Of a stretch of 64,000 bases of DNA, positions 1 to 14,164 are shown one piece after another; the stretch's first letter is position 1, and the number at the start of each line of letters is the position of its first letter. A model generated the notes under the pieces. That model had not been told where the DNA came from. It was given only the letters and a program-made list of their open reading frames with translations, and ran no database searches. The translations under genes were made by a program, and so were the position numbers. Source of the stretch: Promerops cafer (taxonomy: Eukaryota; Chordata; Aves; Passeriformes; Nectariniidae); assembly GCA_013398275.1 (NCBI GenBank), contig VZSE01014927.1, positions 1,097,787 to 1,161,786 of the forward strand. Reading direction: 5' to 3'.

Positions 1-230
1 TAATTGTATTTCTGAGCTGTGCATCTGGGTAGATAATAAAGCCACAAAACAATTTAATGAAACATATAAAAAATCGAATGACATTACTAAATATTATAAT
101 ATGCAGAAAATATATTTTGCATATTGTCACCTAATCTTTCATGCACCTACTAACAAATAATGCAACAATAATTGAAAGTCTTATTATCCATCTACGTAAA
201 TTGAGACCAAATTTACCTTGTTTCCTTTTC

Positions 231-232
<2 letters not shown>
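1..232. other. Unique A+T-rich sequence, no gene seen
   Basis: The segment is A+T-rich with stop codons in all frames over short distances. The only longer open stretch runs into the following (TG)n tract and owes its length to it. No repeat family was recognised. Confidence 0.6.

Positions 233-266
<34 letters not shown>
233..266. repeat. (TG)17 dinucleotide microsatellite
   Basis: An uninterrupted run of 17 TG units sits in A+T-rich unique DNA. Such tracts are normally length-polymorphic. A short ORF across it (poly Cys-Val) is an artefact of the repeat. Confidence 0.98.
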
Positions 267-267
<1 letters not shown>

Positions 268-2113
268 ACATAAAAGTGAGATTGATATTATGGCTTTATG
301 TTTACAGAACATTTTTTCAACAATAACTAAGGTGACCAACATAAGTCTTTTCTCCATTCAAATCAGTCCTCAACTCCTATTGTGATTATGTTACCTATCC
401 AAGTACTTATAAGCGGCAAGTCTTGAATATGTGGACTTCATCATTTTGTGTGTTTGACTCCGCAGGAATGAAATCTGAAATACCATAAAGAAAGTGGGAG
501 TCCTCATATATAAATTTAGTGTCTGAAGTTTACAGGTATGGACTGCCCTCACCATCCATTATAGTGAAAGGACAGATATGGGTAATGCAGAGGGAAGTAC
601 TGCTGACTCATTCCCAAAGACTGTTTTAGGACGAGGTGAAATGCCCTTTTGGAGGTTTGTGTTTCTTTCTGTTGACTCTTAAGGAATCATAAATGGCTAG
701 CTTAGACTTAGATGTCTAACTTTCAGGGGACCATGTGAGGTAACGAGAATCTCATCTAAAGAGGTTAAAATACAGGCTCCAGGAGGGAGGGACCTCTTTT
801 GTTCTTGCAATGATTCTAGCACTTTGTCACTGATTTATTCTGCTCTGCCATGGAAGAGGTCATTGCAGACTTCCAGCTGGTTGTAATGTCTGGATTTAAA
901 GGACAGCGATCTGAACTGTCTGCTGCAAAATGTCTTTTGGAAAGGTGAACCCGTATCATCAAAGGCCACACAAACAGTAGGAAAAGGACTGAATTTCCTA
1001 AAGACCAGAGCTTGGTAATGTTGTTCTGGCTTTACTCAAGACAGCTGTCTCCCCTTTCTTTCCTTGTGATGTGCTGGCCCAGATTCTGACCTGCTTGTAC
1101 GGAGAGCTCTCCACTCAGAGGTCCCATACCATTGGAGGCTCACTTCATGTCAGTGCAGCAAACTGTGCAAGGTTAAAAGTGGGTAAGAATTTGCCTTGTT
1201 TCAAGAATATATAACCAACTGCTTTTTGATAGTTCCCATGTATATATACACCTATCTATGTTCCCAGTGAAAGGTTACCCCCACCATCCTATCTATTCCT
1301 TTGCTCGCAGAAGGAAAACATTTATGTCCTCTCTTCCTTACTCTTCTTTCATACATCAAGCTCAGAGTCTTGAGCCTCATTTTATAAATTATGGAAAGGC
1401 AAACCTGGGACTGATAAACACCCTGAGCCTATTAGTGCAAAGACTTCTTGTGAAAGAAGGAACTGTCCTCAGTTTTTCTGAAATGAAAAAGAACCATTGT
1501 ATAAAAATTATAATGCTTTCCACTCTGGGTGTCAAGTGCACTTCTGCATTCCTTCTGCTGGTCTTAGAGACAACTCACACTGCCTTGATATGAAAGAGTA
1601 ATTTAAAAAAATAACAATTTTCTTATCAGAAGAAGGAATAAGAAAGACCTGGACCTAAATAACCCGGGTGGCCACATTTGTTGAGGTGTTATTGGAATGC
1701 GTAAAAAAGCTTTTTTAAGAATATAAGAATAAATATGCTGAAAAATAGAGATTAGGAACTGTCATATAGAGATTTTATACAGTGAAATGGTGAGCAGAAT
1801 AATCAATGCATATAAAAATATTCTGCTTCCTTGATCTAAGAATCAAATGCCTGTAGACGAGTTTTCGTTTCACTCATACCAGGGTAATTTATTGTGCTTC
1901 ACAGAATGCAGAAGAAAACTTGGCCCTTAATCTGTGAAAGGAAGTTTTCAGGATGAGGAATTTGATTTGACTTCAAAGAATATGAATCGGTTCTTTCTGT
2001 TCTGTAGTCAATTATTCCTTTTCAATGCAACTCCCTTTGGGAATAAAGCTTTCTCTGATGAGGTTTAGCCTTATAGTCCACTGCAATCTCCCTGGATTCA
2101 GCCTTGACTCAGA
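267..2113. other. Unique sequence, no gene or repeat recognised
   Basis: About 1.85 kb of A+T-rich sequence. A 111-codon ORF at 1258-1593 (+) has no recognisable domain and no signs of coding beyond its length. Homopolymer runs are short. No CR1, LTR or RNA gene was recognised on either strand. Confidence 0.55.
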
Positions 2114-2741
<628 letters not shown>

Positions 2742-2742
2742 N
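2742..2742. other. Single-N assembly gap
   Basis: A lone N separates the (TTTC)n tract from unique sequence that resumes with CCATCATAACTC. The gap size is probably nominal, so the repeat may be longer or shorter than shown. Confidence 0.9.
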
Positions 2743-4716
2743 CCATCATAACTCATAAACTCTGAATCAAATTCTTTATTTCAAAGAGTAGTAATGATCT
2801 TTTTTTTTTTTTTAATATTAAAAATACCATTAAATAAATAATATATTTTTTCAGCCAATATAAACCTGGAGAATGTGTTTCTAAAATAAATCTCTCTGCA
2901 GTTACCTTTTGTGATAGTATTGGTGTGGTGACTGCTTTTTGTTTGGTTTTTATTTTTTTAGGATTAATAAGAATTAGTGTAAGTTTTTCATGTGGACCAA
3001 ATTACAGGGTTTTACAGAAAAAAGTAAATTTGCAAGTGAACATAATTGTAACATAAAATCCTAGATGCAAATTTAATTATTTTTTGGAAGGTCTGAAAGG
3101 AAAGATTTTTCAACTAAATTCTCAAATAACTTATTATTAATTACTGAGCTTTCCCTCCCATACTTTCCTCTGGCCAGATGTGACCACATTTAGAAATGTA
3201 ACTGAAAAGAGAACTATTTAGGAAATATTTCTCATAGTTCTAAACAGAGAGTTAGTAGCTCAGTTAAATGGACACTGCAAATTTATTTTGGCATTAATAT
3301 GTAGGTTTGATACACTTCTGTTTTCTGTAATTTAGCTATATCGACTCCATCTTTCCATCTCCAGCCATAAAATTTAAGAAATACACTTTAGAGGAAATTA
3401 AACAAGGTCTATTTAAATGATCAGAACTTGTTAAGGAGATGTGATTTCTGTGTTTCAAAGTGATGCATAAACAGTGTATGGGGCAGAAAAGTAGAAAAGA
3501 ATGGAGTTATCTTTTCCTAGTTTTTATGTATTTCTAAACTTTCCTAACAGTCAATTAAAATTGTCATTTAACCTACTATATATGAAGTGTTAAATATCTC
3601 CATATGATGCCTTAAATGCAAACAACAAAATATTCCAAAATTGTAATTGGAAATGAGGAAGTGAAATAGATTGTAAACCTGAACTTAAACTGATTTTTCA
3701 ATTTCAGTGTCCCATTATGCAGAAGCATAAAACACAACAACAAAAAAAAGGAGATCAGATTCTTCATTAAAAAATTGAGAACCAAATTACTCACTCTGGA
3801 ATCACTATCTGGAAAGGGGGAGGGTTGCAGACAATTTGGGGGATTCATATGGGTAGAAGCTATGCCTCTTTCTTCCTTTTTTTATAGGTGAGAGGGAAGA
3901 CTTGGTACTTTTTGTTCTTGCTACATACCTTCAAGATATTTAAAAAAAGGGTAAGATTTTGTGGTCTAAGGTAGAATTTATCCAGACATGGAGACATCTC
4001 TTTTTTAGTTATCAGATTTTCTTTAGTGCTTTTCCATGTTAAATGGGTCACAGGACTTACAACCTACCCACCTTTTAAAACTATCCATGCTTCCTTCTCT
4101 TGTCTGACTTAACCAGCAGTGATTAGAATTGCTTGATATTTCAGGCAGAGGTGTGGGGTGGAAATGCTCTAGCTTATTGGTAAGCAAAGTAGGCAGCGCT
4201 GGTCTCACTGGTAGCAGGAAGATAAGTGGTTTAGCATCAGACATTATATACTTGGAAGAAATAAAAAAATCAGGAAAAATATAAATAAAAAAGAGTGCAA
4301 AGTTTTATTGTCAAGCGCGGCTGTCACTTCATGAAACCAGAGTCATATATAAGATATATGTGACATACTAATAGGAAGTAATTTACCCAAGGATGTTTTT
4401 GTGCCTTGAAGTGCCTTCAACATTTCTGCTTTGAAAACTTTGCAAGTGTGTATGCATCAGAGCAGTTACCGAGGCGCTGAAGTTCCCAATTTGTGCACAA
4501 TGTGACTTTTATAATGCTATTAAACTCATCTCATGGAAAGTGGTGTGCACAAAACAATGATACATGAGATCTCAAGGAGGCTGCTGAGTGGGGGAGAAGA
4601 CTGGAGTGAGGAGAAATCTTTTATAAAGTCACTTTGAGAATGCACCTCTGCTCCACCAGCCCTCTGTTTATTCTCATTGGGAATTGTTTCCAGCACTTTG
4701 GGTGGAGATTCATGCA
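2743..4716. other. Unique A+T-rich sequence, no gene seen
   Basis: About 2 kb of A+T-rich DNA with a short T run near 2800. Minus-strand ORFs at 3612-3848, 3860-4051, 4023-4244 and 4526-4717 are short, low-complexity or unlike any family I know. They do not form a plausible exon series. No repeat family was recognised. Confidence 0.5.
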
Positions 4717-5262
4717 TGTGCTGGTTTTGTCTGGGGTAGAGTTAATTTGCTTCACAATATCTACCACGGGGACGTGTTTTGAATTTTGTCTGAAACAGTG
4801 TTAATACAGAGATGTTGTCATTATTTCTGAGCAGGGCTTGCACAGGATCAAGCACTTCATCTCAGCTCATCTCAGCAGTGAGTGGGTGCACAGGGAGCTG
4901 GGATGGGACAGAGGCAAGACAGCTGACCCCAGGTGATCACAGGGATATATCATTGTAGGCACCACTGAGCATACAAGAAGAAAGTGTGTGCAGGGAGTTT
5001 GGAGTGATAGCAATTGTCTTCCCAAGTCATCACTGTGTGTGATGGATCCTCTGCTTTCCTGGGAATTGCTCATCACCTGCCTGCTGATGGGAAGTGCTGG
5101 ATGCATTCCTTGTTTTGCTTTGCTTGTGAATGTGGTTTTTCCTTTACCCTTACAGTCTTCATGAAAGATCTATGTGTTTCTTCACTTCTGATTCTCTCCC
5201 CATCCCACCAAGGCTGGTGAATGAGTGGCTGCGTGGGGCTGAATCGTGTTTAAACCACAACA
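4717..5262 (+). mobile_element. Solo LTR, avian ERVL-type endogenous retrovirus
   Basis: About 546 bp, starting TGTGCTGG and ending in AAACCACAACA. Hallmarks of a common bird LTR family appear in order: GTTAATTTGCTTCACA near the start, GAGCAGGGCTTGCACAG, GCTGACCCCAGGTGATCA, TTTGGAGTGATAGCA, GTCTTCCCAAGTCATC, ATCACCTGCCTGCTGATGG, TTCCTTGTTTTGCTTTGCTTG, and GAGTGGCTGCGTGGGGCT near the end. No internal gag-pol or env sequence lies beside it, so it is a solo LTR left by LTR-LTR recombination. A matching 5-bp target duplication is not evident (flanks ATGCA and ATTCT). Many substitutions suggest that it is old. ORFs at 4867-5106, 5014-5220 and 5130-5441 are shadows of this element. Confidence 0.85.
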
Positions 5263-8200
5263 ATTCTGCTTGGATTCCTTATCCCCTCAGTATAATAATT
5301 TGCATGCATCTGTTTCTCTCATTTAAATTACTTTATTATGGTACTCATCTATTTACCTCTAGCATGGGGCAGAGAAAGCCCAAGATTCCCTCCTGTCCCA
5401 TGAGGTCTGACTTGAAGGGATGGCCTCAGAAGAGTCTGTAGGATGTGTAACTCTACTAGTCATGCAATCAGAAGCAAAGGCTCACAATTTTCCCACTGAA
5501 GTGTGGCTTTTCTCTTGTACCTTTGCTCCTGCCTTGCCACCTGCCTTGCTCTTTTCTCATCTGTCTCTTTTTGCATCCTGACTATAAATTCAGGAGGATT
5601 TTTGTCACCTGTGTGAGCAATAGCAGATCCACAGTGCCGAGTCTTGGGCACTGGGTTTTCAAGGAGTCCATTGGAACAAAAATATGCCCACAATTTTACA
5701 GCTGAAAATGCCTCCTATTTTGTGTGCTGGGACAGTTCTGAGCATTACTTTTGCCCCATGAGAGGCAAGCTGAAGTCACAGATTAATTACCTACAGAAAA
5801 GTGGTGAGCTGGTGGTAGACCTGGGGAGAGAGGACACACATTTCCCTGTATGAAGGGAAAATCTAAATCCATTATTTTTATTTGTTCATTCATAAAATAC
5901 AAAAAACTCCTTGAGAACAAATAAATAAACATCTCACTTCAAAATTAAACTCCTTGGAGGAAAAAAATTGAGAGGGGTGAAGGTCAGTCCAAATATTTTG
6001 CTGTACTAAATTCAGAGCATTTAATTCACAGTAAAACTATATATGATATTTTTTTAATGCACTAAACCAATGATTTTTTTAAGCTATTTTGAAATTTTAA
6101 AATAAATATCCCATGTGGAAGCTTTTGCCACAGTACAGTTTGTCACCATCAGTGTGTTTCATTTGTTTTCCTCCTTGCATGAAATTTGCTTGAAAAAAAT
6201 ACTTTTTAAAGGCATTTTGAAAGATATAATTTTCCTCACCAGGCAGGCATTCTGGCAACATTGTTTTGAAGAGATTTAAATGGCAGTGACTTTGGCTCTG
6301 AAATGCTCTGACCATCTTAAGGCATCTAAAGGAGGAGTGTAGTCAGAAACTCCAGACTACCCAGTAGGTATGGCCCTTTTCCTCATGAAGACTTGGACTT
6401 CACACCCCTTAGTCATAGACTTAAAAATGTTGGATTTACAGGCTTGGATTAAACAGCTAGGAACAAATAAAACCCAATAAAGCTGGGTTTAGGTGTAGGA
6501 ATATCTGTTTAGCTAGGAAAAGAAGCAGGCTTGGCTCTGTCCTCTTTCTCCACTGGCCCTCAGAGCTGAGGTTGCTCTGCAGCAAATAAATGGCCTTGCA
6601 TTAAAGCAAGGAAAAAGCAGTGGAAGAAGATGAGCCATGATAACTTAAGACCTAGTCCTGAGGTGATCCAATTAGTACATTTTCTTTTGTCCATGCCTCC
6701 TTCCACCTGGAGACACAGCTTGAGTCTTTTTCTGGGGTGTGAATGTGAAAATATCTATATGTGAGCTTGTGCCCCTGTTTCTCTCCCCTCCCCTTCAATT
6801 TTCTTAATGGTATTCAGGGAGAGTCATACTTTTATTTTTCAAATTACACCAAGGCATTGTATTAAATATAGGATTTGGGACTTGGCAAATCAACAAGCAC
6901 ACTGTACTCCTATGGAGACAAAAGGTGACTGAACAGTTTAGCCAGCCGACAAACAGGCAAAAGTAATGCTCCACAGTAAGAGGATTGCTGGCTCTATTGT
7001 TGAGCCAACAACAGGAACCAACTTATTGCAACATTAATTTCCCATCTCACATGGAAGTTATTTAAGGGAGAAGACTAACAAGCAAGCAGTGCCCACAGTT
7101 TAATCCTATTGTCACCCTGATGGATTTATATTTGCTACTGGGTTGTAGAGGTGGAATGAGGCTGCTTTGTTATTATTTCAACTGCATTTGTTGGGGGAAA
7201 AGAAACAACCCCAGGATTAGGAAAACATGGCTTCTGCTACCTTTAGATAGTCAGGAACTGCTGTTCTGTTAGTGTAGGTATAAGATGACTAAAATTATAT
7301 CTTAGTGATGCAGAAATTCTTCACTCAGGAATGATAGAAATATTTTTAACTGCAATTAAGGCTTGTGAAATGTCTTTTTTTTTTTTCCTTTTCTACATCT
7401 GTTCATATGACTTCATTTCTCCTTTACCTTTTTAAAATCTGTATAGCAGCAGTCAGACACAGCAGTACATGGGGCCAAGTGTAGTAGTTACTGCATCTTT
7501 CCTGCTCTCTGAATCTTGGAAATATTTGTAGAAGTTCATCTATAGATGTGTAATTCCTCTGTAACCAGAAGGGGATCCTTTAGTTGGTCTTGCAGTTACA
7601 GGCAATTACTTTACTGATGTTGAACAGCAGCAAGAGATGTCTCCAGCAGACCAGGTATTCAAATATTTCCTTCTCCCAGTTTGGATTATGTGTCAGAGCC
7701 TGTGGTGATCCTTTTTAGCACAAAGCTGTTTAAGATGCAAAGAAAGACAGTCACAACTTTGGGCTACCATACAGAAATAGTTCAGATTCAGTTTAGACAA
7801 ATCTTCCACTAATGTTGGTAGTCATAATTACACTGAAGTCAGACAGTGTTACAATTTGCATGAGAAAGATGACTACATCTGTAGTTTTTATGGCTTTCTT
7901 AAAAGGGATTCCTGCTTTTCAAGGTATTCATAGTCAGAGTGAGTAACACAGGAGGAAGTCAAAGTTCTCTTTTTTTCTGTAGAAATCACAAATCTGGGTC
8001 ATTTACAGGTAGTCACCATTTCTTGTGCTTAGGAACTCCAAGAAATTTTTTTTATTTGAAAACATAAACAAAAACCCACAAATCTTTTGGAATGAAAATG
8101 ACCTCCAGTTTTATTTTTGTTCTTCCAGAAATGCTTATGATTTTGTTGGTTGTTGTTACTTTTTGTTTGTTTGGGTTTTTTTAAAATTCTTTTTTTGTTT

Positions 8201-11040
8201 GTATTTGCTTAAACACATACCTGCAATTGTACAAGTGTACACTGAACATTTTTATCTTAATTTTGCTTACAGGCAAAAAATAGAAAATGAATCCACTCCT
8301 AGCCTTTTCAATTGCTTGTGAACAGTGCTTACATATTTTATTTCATCCAGTATTAACTGAAAATATATTTTTGCTTAGAGGCAACTGGCCTAAAGCAGAA
8401 TCTTTCTTCCCTGATGCACACACAAATGCTGTCTTCCTCCCCACTTCATTTGACTGCATCAGTCTAGCATTCAGAATGGCACCATGGCTCTTCTTAATGC
8501 TCCTCATTATGTCATTTAGTTATGTATGTTTTTTTTCTTGTGTATGCATATTATATTTTTTGCTGCTCAATACTCCATTCCATACGGATGGAACACATTC
8601 AAGAGACTGTCAGCCTGACAGTCTTTCTCAGTCTTCTTTAAAAATAATCTCTTTAAGTATTTCTTGATCTAGATCTCTGCCTTATGCTCTGTGGTGCAAG
8701 GAACATATCTGATTTTTAAGTACAAAGAGTTCCTTTCTACAATTAGTAAACCATTTTCAAGGGTGGAAATCTGATACACAGTTCTCTAAAAAGACAAAAT
8801 ATGCAAAATATCAGCCAGTCCTCTTCGCATAACCCTGGTGCTAGCATCAAGGTTTTTTACTCCACAAATACCTTTTTTCAGATAGATTTGAGGCAAGTCT
8901 ATTGGAAGTGTCTGTCTAGCAACATTTTAAGTCCTGTGTGAGGTCCCCAGTTTCCTGTTATAGATTGTTCCTGAACTTTAGCAGCCATCATCTTGCAGCC
9001 CAACTCTGAAATCTTTGATCAGAAATTACTGCAGATCTCTGCTCAGTGGCTCATTTGCATTTAATATAACTATAGCTATTTAAAAATTATGAATTTGGGA
9101 TTCATTTCACCTAATTTTAGTTAACTGCAGGGTAAGTGTCTACATAAGAGCTGGTTTTCTGAGCTCCAGTTGCTAAAATTATGTGACTCCTCAGAGGGAT
9201 TCCTCTGATTAAACGCCGTGCCTACTTCAGGCAGAGCTTGATTATTCACCAGAATACATTGGCTCTCCCTGGAAAAGGATCCTAAGCACGAGGTTCATAT
9301 TGCAGGACAAGAGGCACCTGGAAGGTCCTGGGTGCTGTCTGCCAGCCCAGCCTGGATGCCCTGGACCATTGGATGTCAGTGCATGAAAGCGAGCTGAGCC
9401 ATGAATGTCCAGGAATTTCTGAGCTGTCTTGGTTCCCTCTGGAGTCAGCAAGGAGAGAGAGCTGGGAGGAATTTGTTTTGGGAGGTGGGTATTCCTCACT
9501 TTTTGCTGAATAGGAAAATTGTGTGCCTAAGTTTTAAGTCAGCTGTAGTGGTGTGCAGTGATGTTCACCCTTGGATACTCATGGCAGATGATGTCGATCT
9601 TTTAATTGTGCTTTTAGAGAAACACATCATTTTGTCATGCCTTGAAAGTGAATCTTAATCTTAATCTACTTTGGTTTGGAACTTTGTTTCTGCTCTTGAT
9701 TTGTATAGGAGCCTAGGGCAGTTGCCTACTTATTTATTTCCATTTTTCTTTACCTGAGCAATGAATAATAATCTTACAGGGTTTTTATTATTTATTATTA
9801 ACACTGATACAGCACTGATTATATAAATACATATTTAATATCACATTATGTTAGATGCTGTAAAAATAAACCAAATGTTACAATTTCTATTCCACAGAAT
9901 TTGCAGCCTGAAAAAAAAATATGCAACAAAAGAGTACTAATAAAGATGTGAAGTTGGTAAGGAGGAACAAAATTAATCATACAAAACCCATAGTCCATCA
10001 GAAGCAGCAATTATAAGCCATTACTTGATATTTTTCAGTGCTTTTACATGTTTAGATGAGAGTCTCTAGACAGGCTAATGCCAGTGTAAATGAATCATAT
10101 AGGGGATGAGTACTTGTAAGCAGACTTGCTATATTTGGGAGAATAAATGTTTGTGTTATGCCAAAAAAACAGAAAAAATAAACAACAAATGACAAGCCCA
10201 AAACAAAACAAAGCAAAACAAAATGAAACAAAAAACCCCAAACATATTTGATTTGAAATATTTTGAACAGAATTCCACTTACATTTAGTAAAATTCATTG
10301 TTATGGAAATTAATTGCTTTACATTTAATGTGCAACAGTTCAGCAAAAAATATTAAAATTTAATTTTATTTTTTTTCTACAATAAATATATTTCTGTAGT
10401 TCTTATAATAAGAGTAGTCTAGTGGCGTGAATTGGAGAAAAAATATACCATGAGAGGAGAAACAGATTAGCTGTAGAGGAGAGGGAATATGTATACTGGA
10501 CTAAAGCAAACGAGCCAAACATGCACAGAAGTCCAGACCAATTTAACACACAGCCTTCTTTCTAGAACAGTGCCATGCTGTCATGCACTAGGTGCTAAGG
10601 CATCCACGTGCAGTTATCCTAGGCAACATCCACAGCTACCAGAGAACAGCAGTCACATATTGAGAATTTTTTGCAGCATAGCTGAATCTTAGCCCAAAGA
10701 TTTGATGCTAAAAAGACCAGATTTGGTGCATCAGAAACTGACATAGCTAATTTACTTGTAAAATATGCTGTAATTTAGTAATTTGGTTGTACACATATGC
10801 ACTCACCTATGCAGGACTGTGACCTAAAGCTACAACTTAAGCAAGCATGATAGATTCCAGCACTTGTGTAAGAATAAGTTCCTACTCACATACTGTCCTA
10901 ACTGTTGAAGGGTCATCTTCACAGTAAAACATCAATTTGTATCTGATAGTCTGTGAGTGAAGTATCCAGATAAACGAAAAAAATGTATATGACTGAATTA
11001 AAAAACAAACAAACTAACTAAAAAAAACCCAACGAAACAG
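5263..11040. other. Unique A+T-rich sequence, no gene recognised
   Basis: About 5.8 kb without a recognised repeat family or gene. It holds T runs at about 7375-7386 and around 8160-8210, and an A/C-rich CAAAA-like patch at about 10195-10245. Short ORFs at 5460-5693 (-), 8025-8321 (+), 8287-8667 (+), 9242-9499 (-) and 10095-10346 (-) have no recognisable domains. The charged peptide at 5460-5693 reflects a pyrimidine-rich plus strand. A slightly more G+C-rich patch lies at about 9240-9460. Confidence 0.5.
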
Positions 11041-11464
11041 AGGATATGTTATGGGGAAAGGCTGAGAGAAAAGAGATTGTTCAGCCTGGAATAGAAAAGG
11101 CTTTGGAGTGACCTAATTGCAGCCTTCCACCTTCCAACACAGCCTACAGAAAAGATGGAGAGGAATTCTTTACAGGGGTGTAAAAATTTTGTACAGGTAC
11201 TGACAGGCTGAGGGGGAATGGCTTCAGACTGAAAGAGAGAAGGTTTAGTTTACGTATTAGGAGGAAATTCTTCTCTGTGGAGGTGGTATGGCACTGGCAC
11301 AGGTAGCCCAGAGAAGCTGTGGGTGCCCCAGCCCTGGAAGTGTTCAAGGCCAGGTGGGATGGGGCTCTGAGCAACCTGGTTGGAATGAGTGCTGGTAAGG
11401 TTGGAACAAGACGATCTTTAAGGTCCATTCTAACCCTGGCTATTCTACGATTTTGGGATTCTGT
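11041..11464 (+). mobile_element. CR1 LINE, 3'-end fragment
   Basis: The segment follows the CR1 3' end in order: TTGTTCAGCCTGGAATAGAA, a GCAGCCTTCCACCTTCCAAC block, GGTTTAGTTTACGTATTAGG, GAGGAAATTCTTCTCTGTGG, GCCCAGAGAAGCTGTGGGTG, CCTGGAAGTGTTCAAGGCC, then the GATCTTTAAGGTCCATTC block and terminal ATTCTACGATT-type text. CR1 retrotransposons are 5'-truncated in nearly all copies and this is such a copy. The minus-strand ORF at 11144-11428 is a shadow. Confidence 0.93.
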
Positions 11465-13910
11465 GTACAGAGCACAGCCTTACTTTTCCAGTTAGGATTG
11501 CTGAGTGGGTACTTTCTTCCTGTTGCATAAAGATGCAGCCATTCCTTTTCCTGGCTCCCTGTGCAAAGACAACTGCACAAGTGCCAACATAATGCATGGA
11601 TTGAAAATCTAACTTATATCATTCTCCATTTTTTTTTTTTTTTACCATAAGTACTCAATTTTCTTAGAAAATTGCTGAAAAGCAGCTGTTCCTCAAAGTT
11701 GCCCAAAATTGTAGGAATAATTTGAAGTCTACGAATCAGAATATTATTTTCTTATTTTGGGTTTTATGTGTATTCTTCTCTCCTACCCCTAAAACTATTC
11801 CCTGCTTTACTCATTAAAAATGAACCATTTAAATAGGCAAAGATGGGAATGGGTAGTGTCTCAGTCTTGCCTATCACAACAGAATACCTCTGTTGGTTAT
11901 TCTTTGGGTGTTAACATACTGTATCTAATAAATAGTAGTGACAAACTGCAAACACCATAGAAAGTTGCATTGATTATAATATTAATTCAAGAGCAAACAA
12001 GACAGATTTTTTCCTTTAATTCAGGGGGAACAAAACAAAGCATAGAAATTGAACATAAACAGAGTTGGGATCTGCAATTCATTTTTCTTGTTTACTGGGA
12101 AATTGGGCCTAGTTAAGTTTCAAAAATGCTAATGAGGAAATAAATTAGGTAGCAATTTTCTCAGGCAATATCTCATTGGATTTGTATTTGTTTACTTTTA
12201 TCTATATTTGTCCTTGTTAACCCCTTTTTGCCCAGCCATTCAATTTCATTCACTCTTTTTTTTTCCTCCTTCTATATTTGTGTATTTGTTTGGTATGATA
12301 GCATTTATATGTTTTTAAGAAACTTATATCCACACTTCACAGAAAAGAAAGAGGGAGATAACCCACTTTGAGGGTCTTGTACTCTCACTGTCAACTGAAT
12401 TACACATCACTCCTACTGGATTTCCAAAAAGCTCCTGACATTTGACTACCTCTATTCAAACTAAAGTTAACAGTAGTTCATTGAAACCAGTGAGATCAGA
12501 CTTAGGCCAGCAGTAATTACTTTTGAAAATTCCATCCTTAATCCCCAATAGTTTCTATTGACCTTTGTGAGATGCTTTTCTGGAAGGAAACTTTAACTGT
12601 AATGAACCTTAAAAACAAGAGGAAAATTAAGATTTTTTTCTTAAGGCTAAACTATATACTCATAAATTTAAATATAACTCTCCAGTAAGTATGTTTGGTT
12701 TCTTTTTTTTTTTTAAGTTGGAACCATTTCACCATCATAAGAAAAAGTTTAAGAGTAAATTATTGCATGACATTAAAGGTATATGGCTCAGTGTAATGTC
12801 ATTGCACTATAATTCCCTTAAGTTTTGCTCTGGGCAACATACTTAGTGCATGGGCATCAATCTGGGTAGAGAAAAGACAATGCACTTGCATCAGAAAATT
12901 CATCTGCAATGCAATTCCTTTCTGTTTCACAGGATTGTCACCATTAAGAAGTCAATTTTCAAACCCCATATAGTGACTTTGAGAATGGCACTCGAGGACC
13001 TGCTGATATAAAACCTATCATTATCAGGTCAATCATTTCCCAAAGCAGTGACAGATATTCAACATTATTTTCAGAGATAAAGGAATAGTCTTCATCGCTG
13101 CTCCTCTGCTTGTTGGCAATTTCAGTAAAGAGGCCAAGAGGTGAATAGCCTGCAGAACTGGTTCTCTTTTTTTCATGCCTTGGGTTGACTTTTTTAAGTT
13201 AAAGACCTTTTGGAGAAAGTTTGCCCCCTCACAGCCTTTTTTTTTGCAAAAAGTGGCCATGTATGTGAATTTCGAGCAACCAGCAACACCCATTGCTAAA
13301 GGGCAGGAGCTAACCAGGGAAAGGTCATTCCAATTCACAAAGGGCTTTGATATTTCAGAATAGCTGACTTTGTTATGAACTGAAGGAGAACCTCACATTT
13401 CAAATTCTTTGTGTAAAATAAAAAATGTCATGGTCTTCAGGAAACCCACCAGAAGAGCCATCCTGAAGGTATGAACACTGGAAGCTCCTGGGAGGGTGGA
13501 TGTACAGAGGTTCCACAAGTTTTCTGTTTCTCTTATCCTACACATTTAAAATGGGAAGCCACTGCAGTAAGTAGCAAGATGAGGAGGTTTTTTCAGGAAC
13601 TGAAGATCCAATAGCTTCCAAGTTTTCATCTTCCCTTCCATATAAAGAGGCACCATGGGATCCTGGCAATCCCTGTAGCCAACCAAAGAAAAAGATGGAG
13701 AAAGACAATGACCAAAGAAAAGACAACTTTTTTTAATGGAACCCAGTCTTAGATTCCAACACAGCTCTATCAACATTCAACATCTGTCATAAAATGTTTA
13801 TATTTTATGCATTTTATTTTGTAAATTATCACCTCCTGAGGGAGTATTATTATTCAGGAAATTTCTACTAAACAGTAACAAGGATAAAGCACTTCCAGAA
13901 GTTTTGTTGT
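11465..13910. other. Unique sequence, no gene recognised
   Basis: About 2.4 kb of A+T-rich DNA with short T runs (11630, 12705). The part at about 13180-13380 has lower simple-sequence content and a paired TCF/LEF-like motif (see findings). Overlapping ORFs on both strands at 13033-13363 and 13538-13776 lack recognisable domains. Confidence 0.5.
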
Positions 13911-13933
13911 TGTTTGTTTGTTTGTTTGTTTTT
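13911..13933. repeat. (TTTG)n microsatellite
   Basis: About five tandem TTTG units follow a TTG-rich start. It lies about 180 bp upstream of a longer tract of the same motif. Confidence 0.9.
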
Positions 13934-14113
13934 CCATTTTACTGCTATTCTGTGTTAACTGCTTATACGTAAATTTAGGGGCCATAATCCCAGCTTTAAA
14001 AATATTTGTCATGCTTATTCATTCTTTAGTTTGTTTTTCAAAATACTTTGTTATGAAGTTCTTCTATTAGCATATTCATTCAATGTCACATATAAGGTAG
14101 ATTCAGAAAATAG

Positions 14114-14164
14114 TTTTTGTTTGTTTGTTTGTTTGCTTGTTTGTTTGTTTGTTTGCTTGTTTGT
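14114..14164. repeat. (TTTG)n with CTTG interruptions
   Basis: About 50 bp of TTTG units interrupted twice by TGCTTG. The interruptions indicate an older, stabilised microsatellite. The ORF at 14031-14216 gets its Cys-Leu-Phe-Val repeats from this tract and is not a gene. Confidence 0.95.

Noticed and set aside
5460..5693. Charged minus-strand peptide resembling a coiled coil
   Set aside because: The plus strand is pyrimidine-rich here, which forces Lys/Arg/Glu codons on the minus strand. No family is recognised.
7960..8015. Pyrimidine tract plus AG, then CAG/GTAG, as a possible 26-bp micro-exon
   Set aside because: Splice-like words alone are frequent and there is no open coding context on either side.
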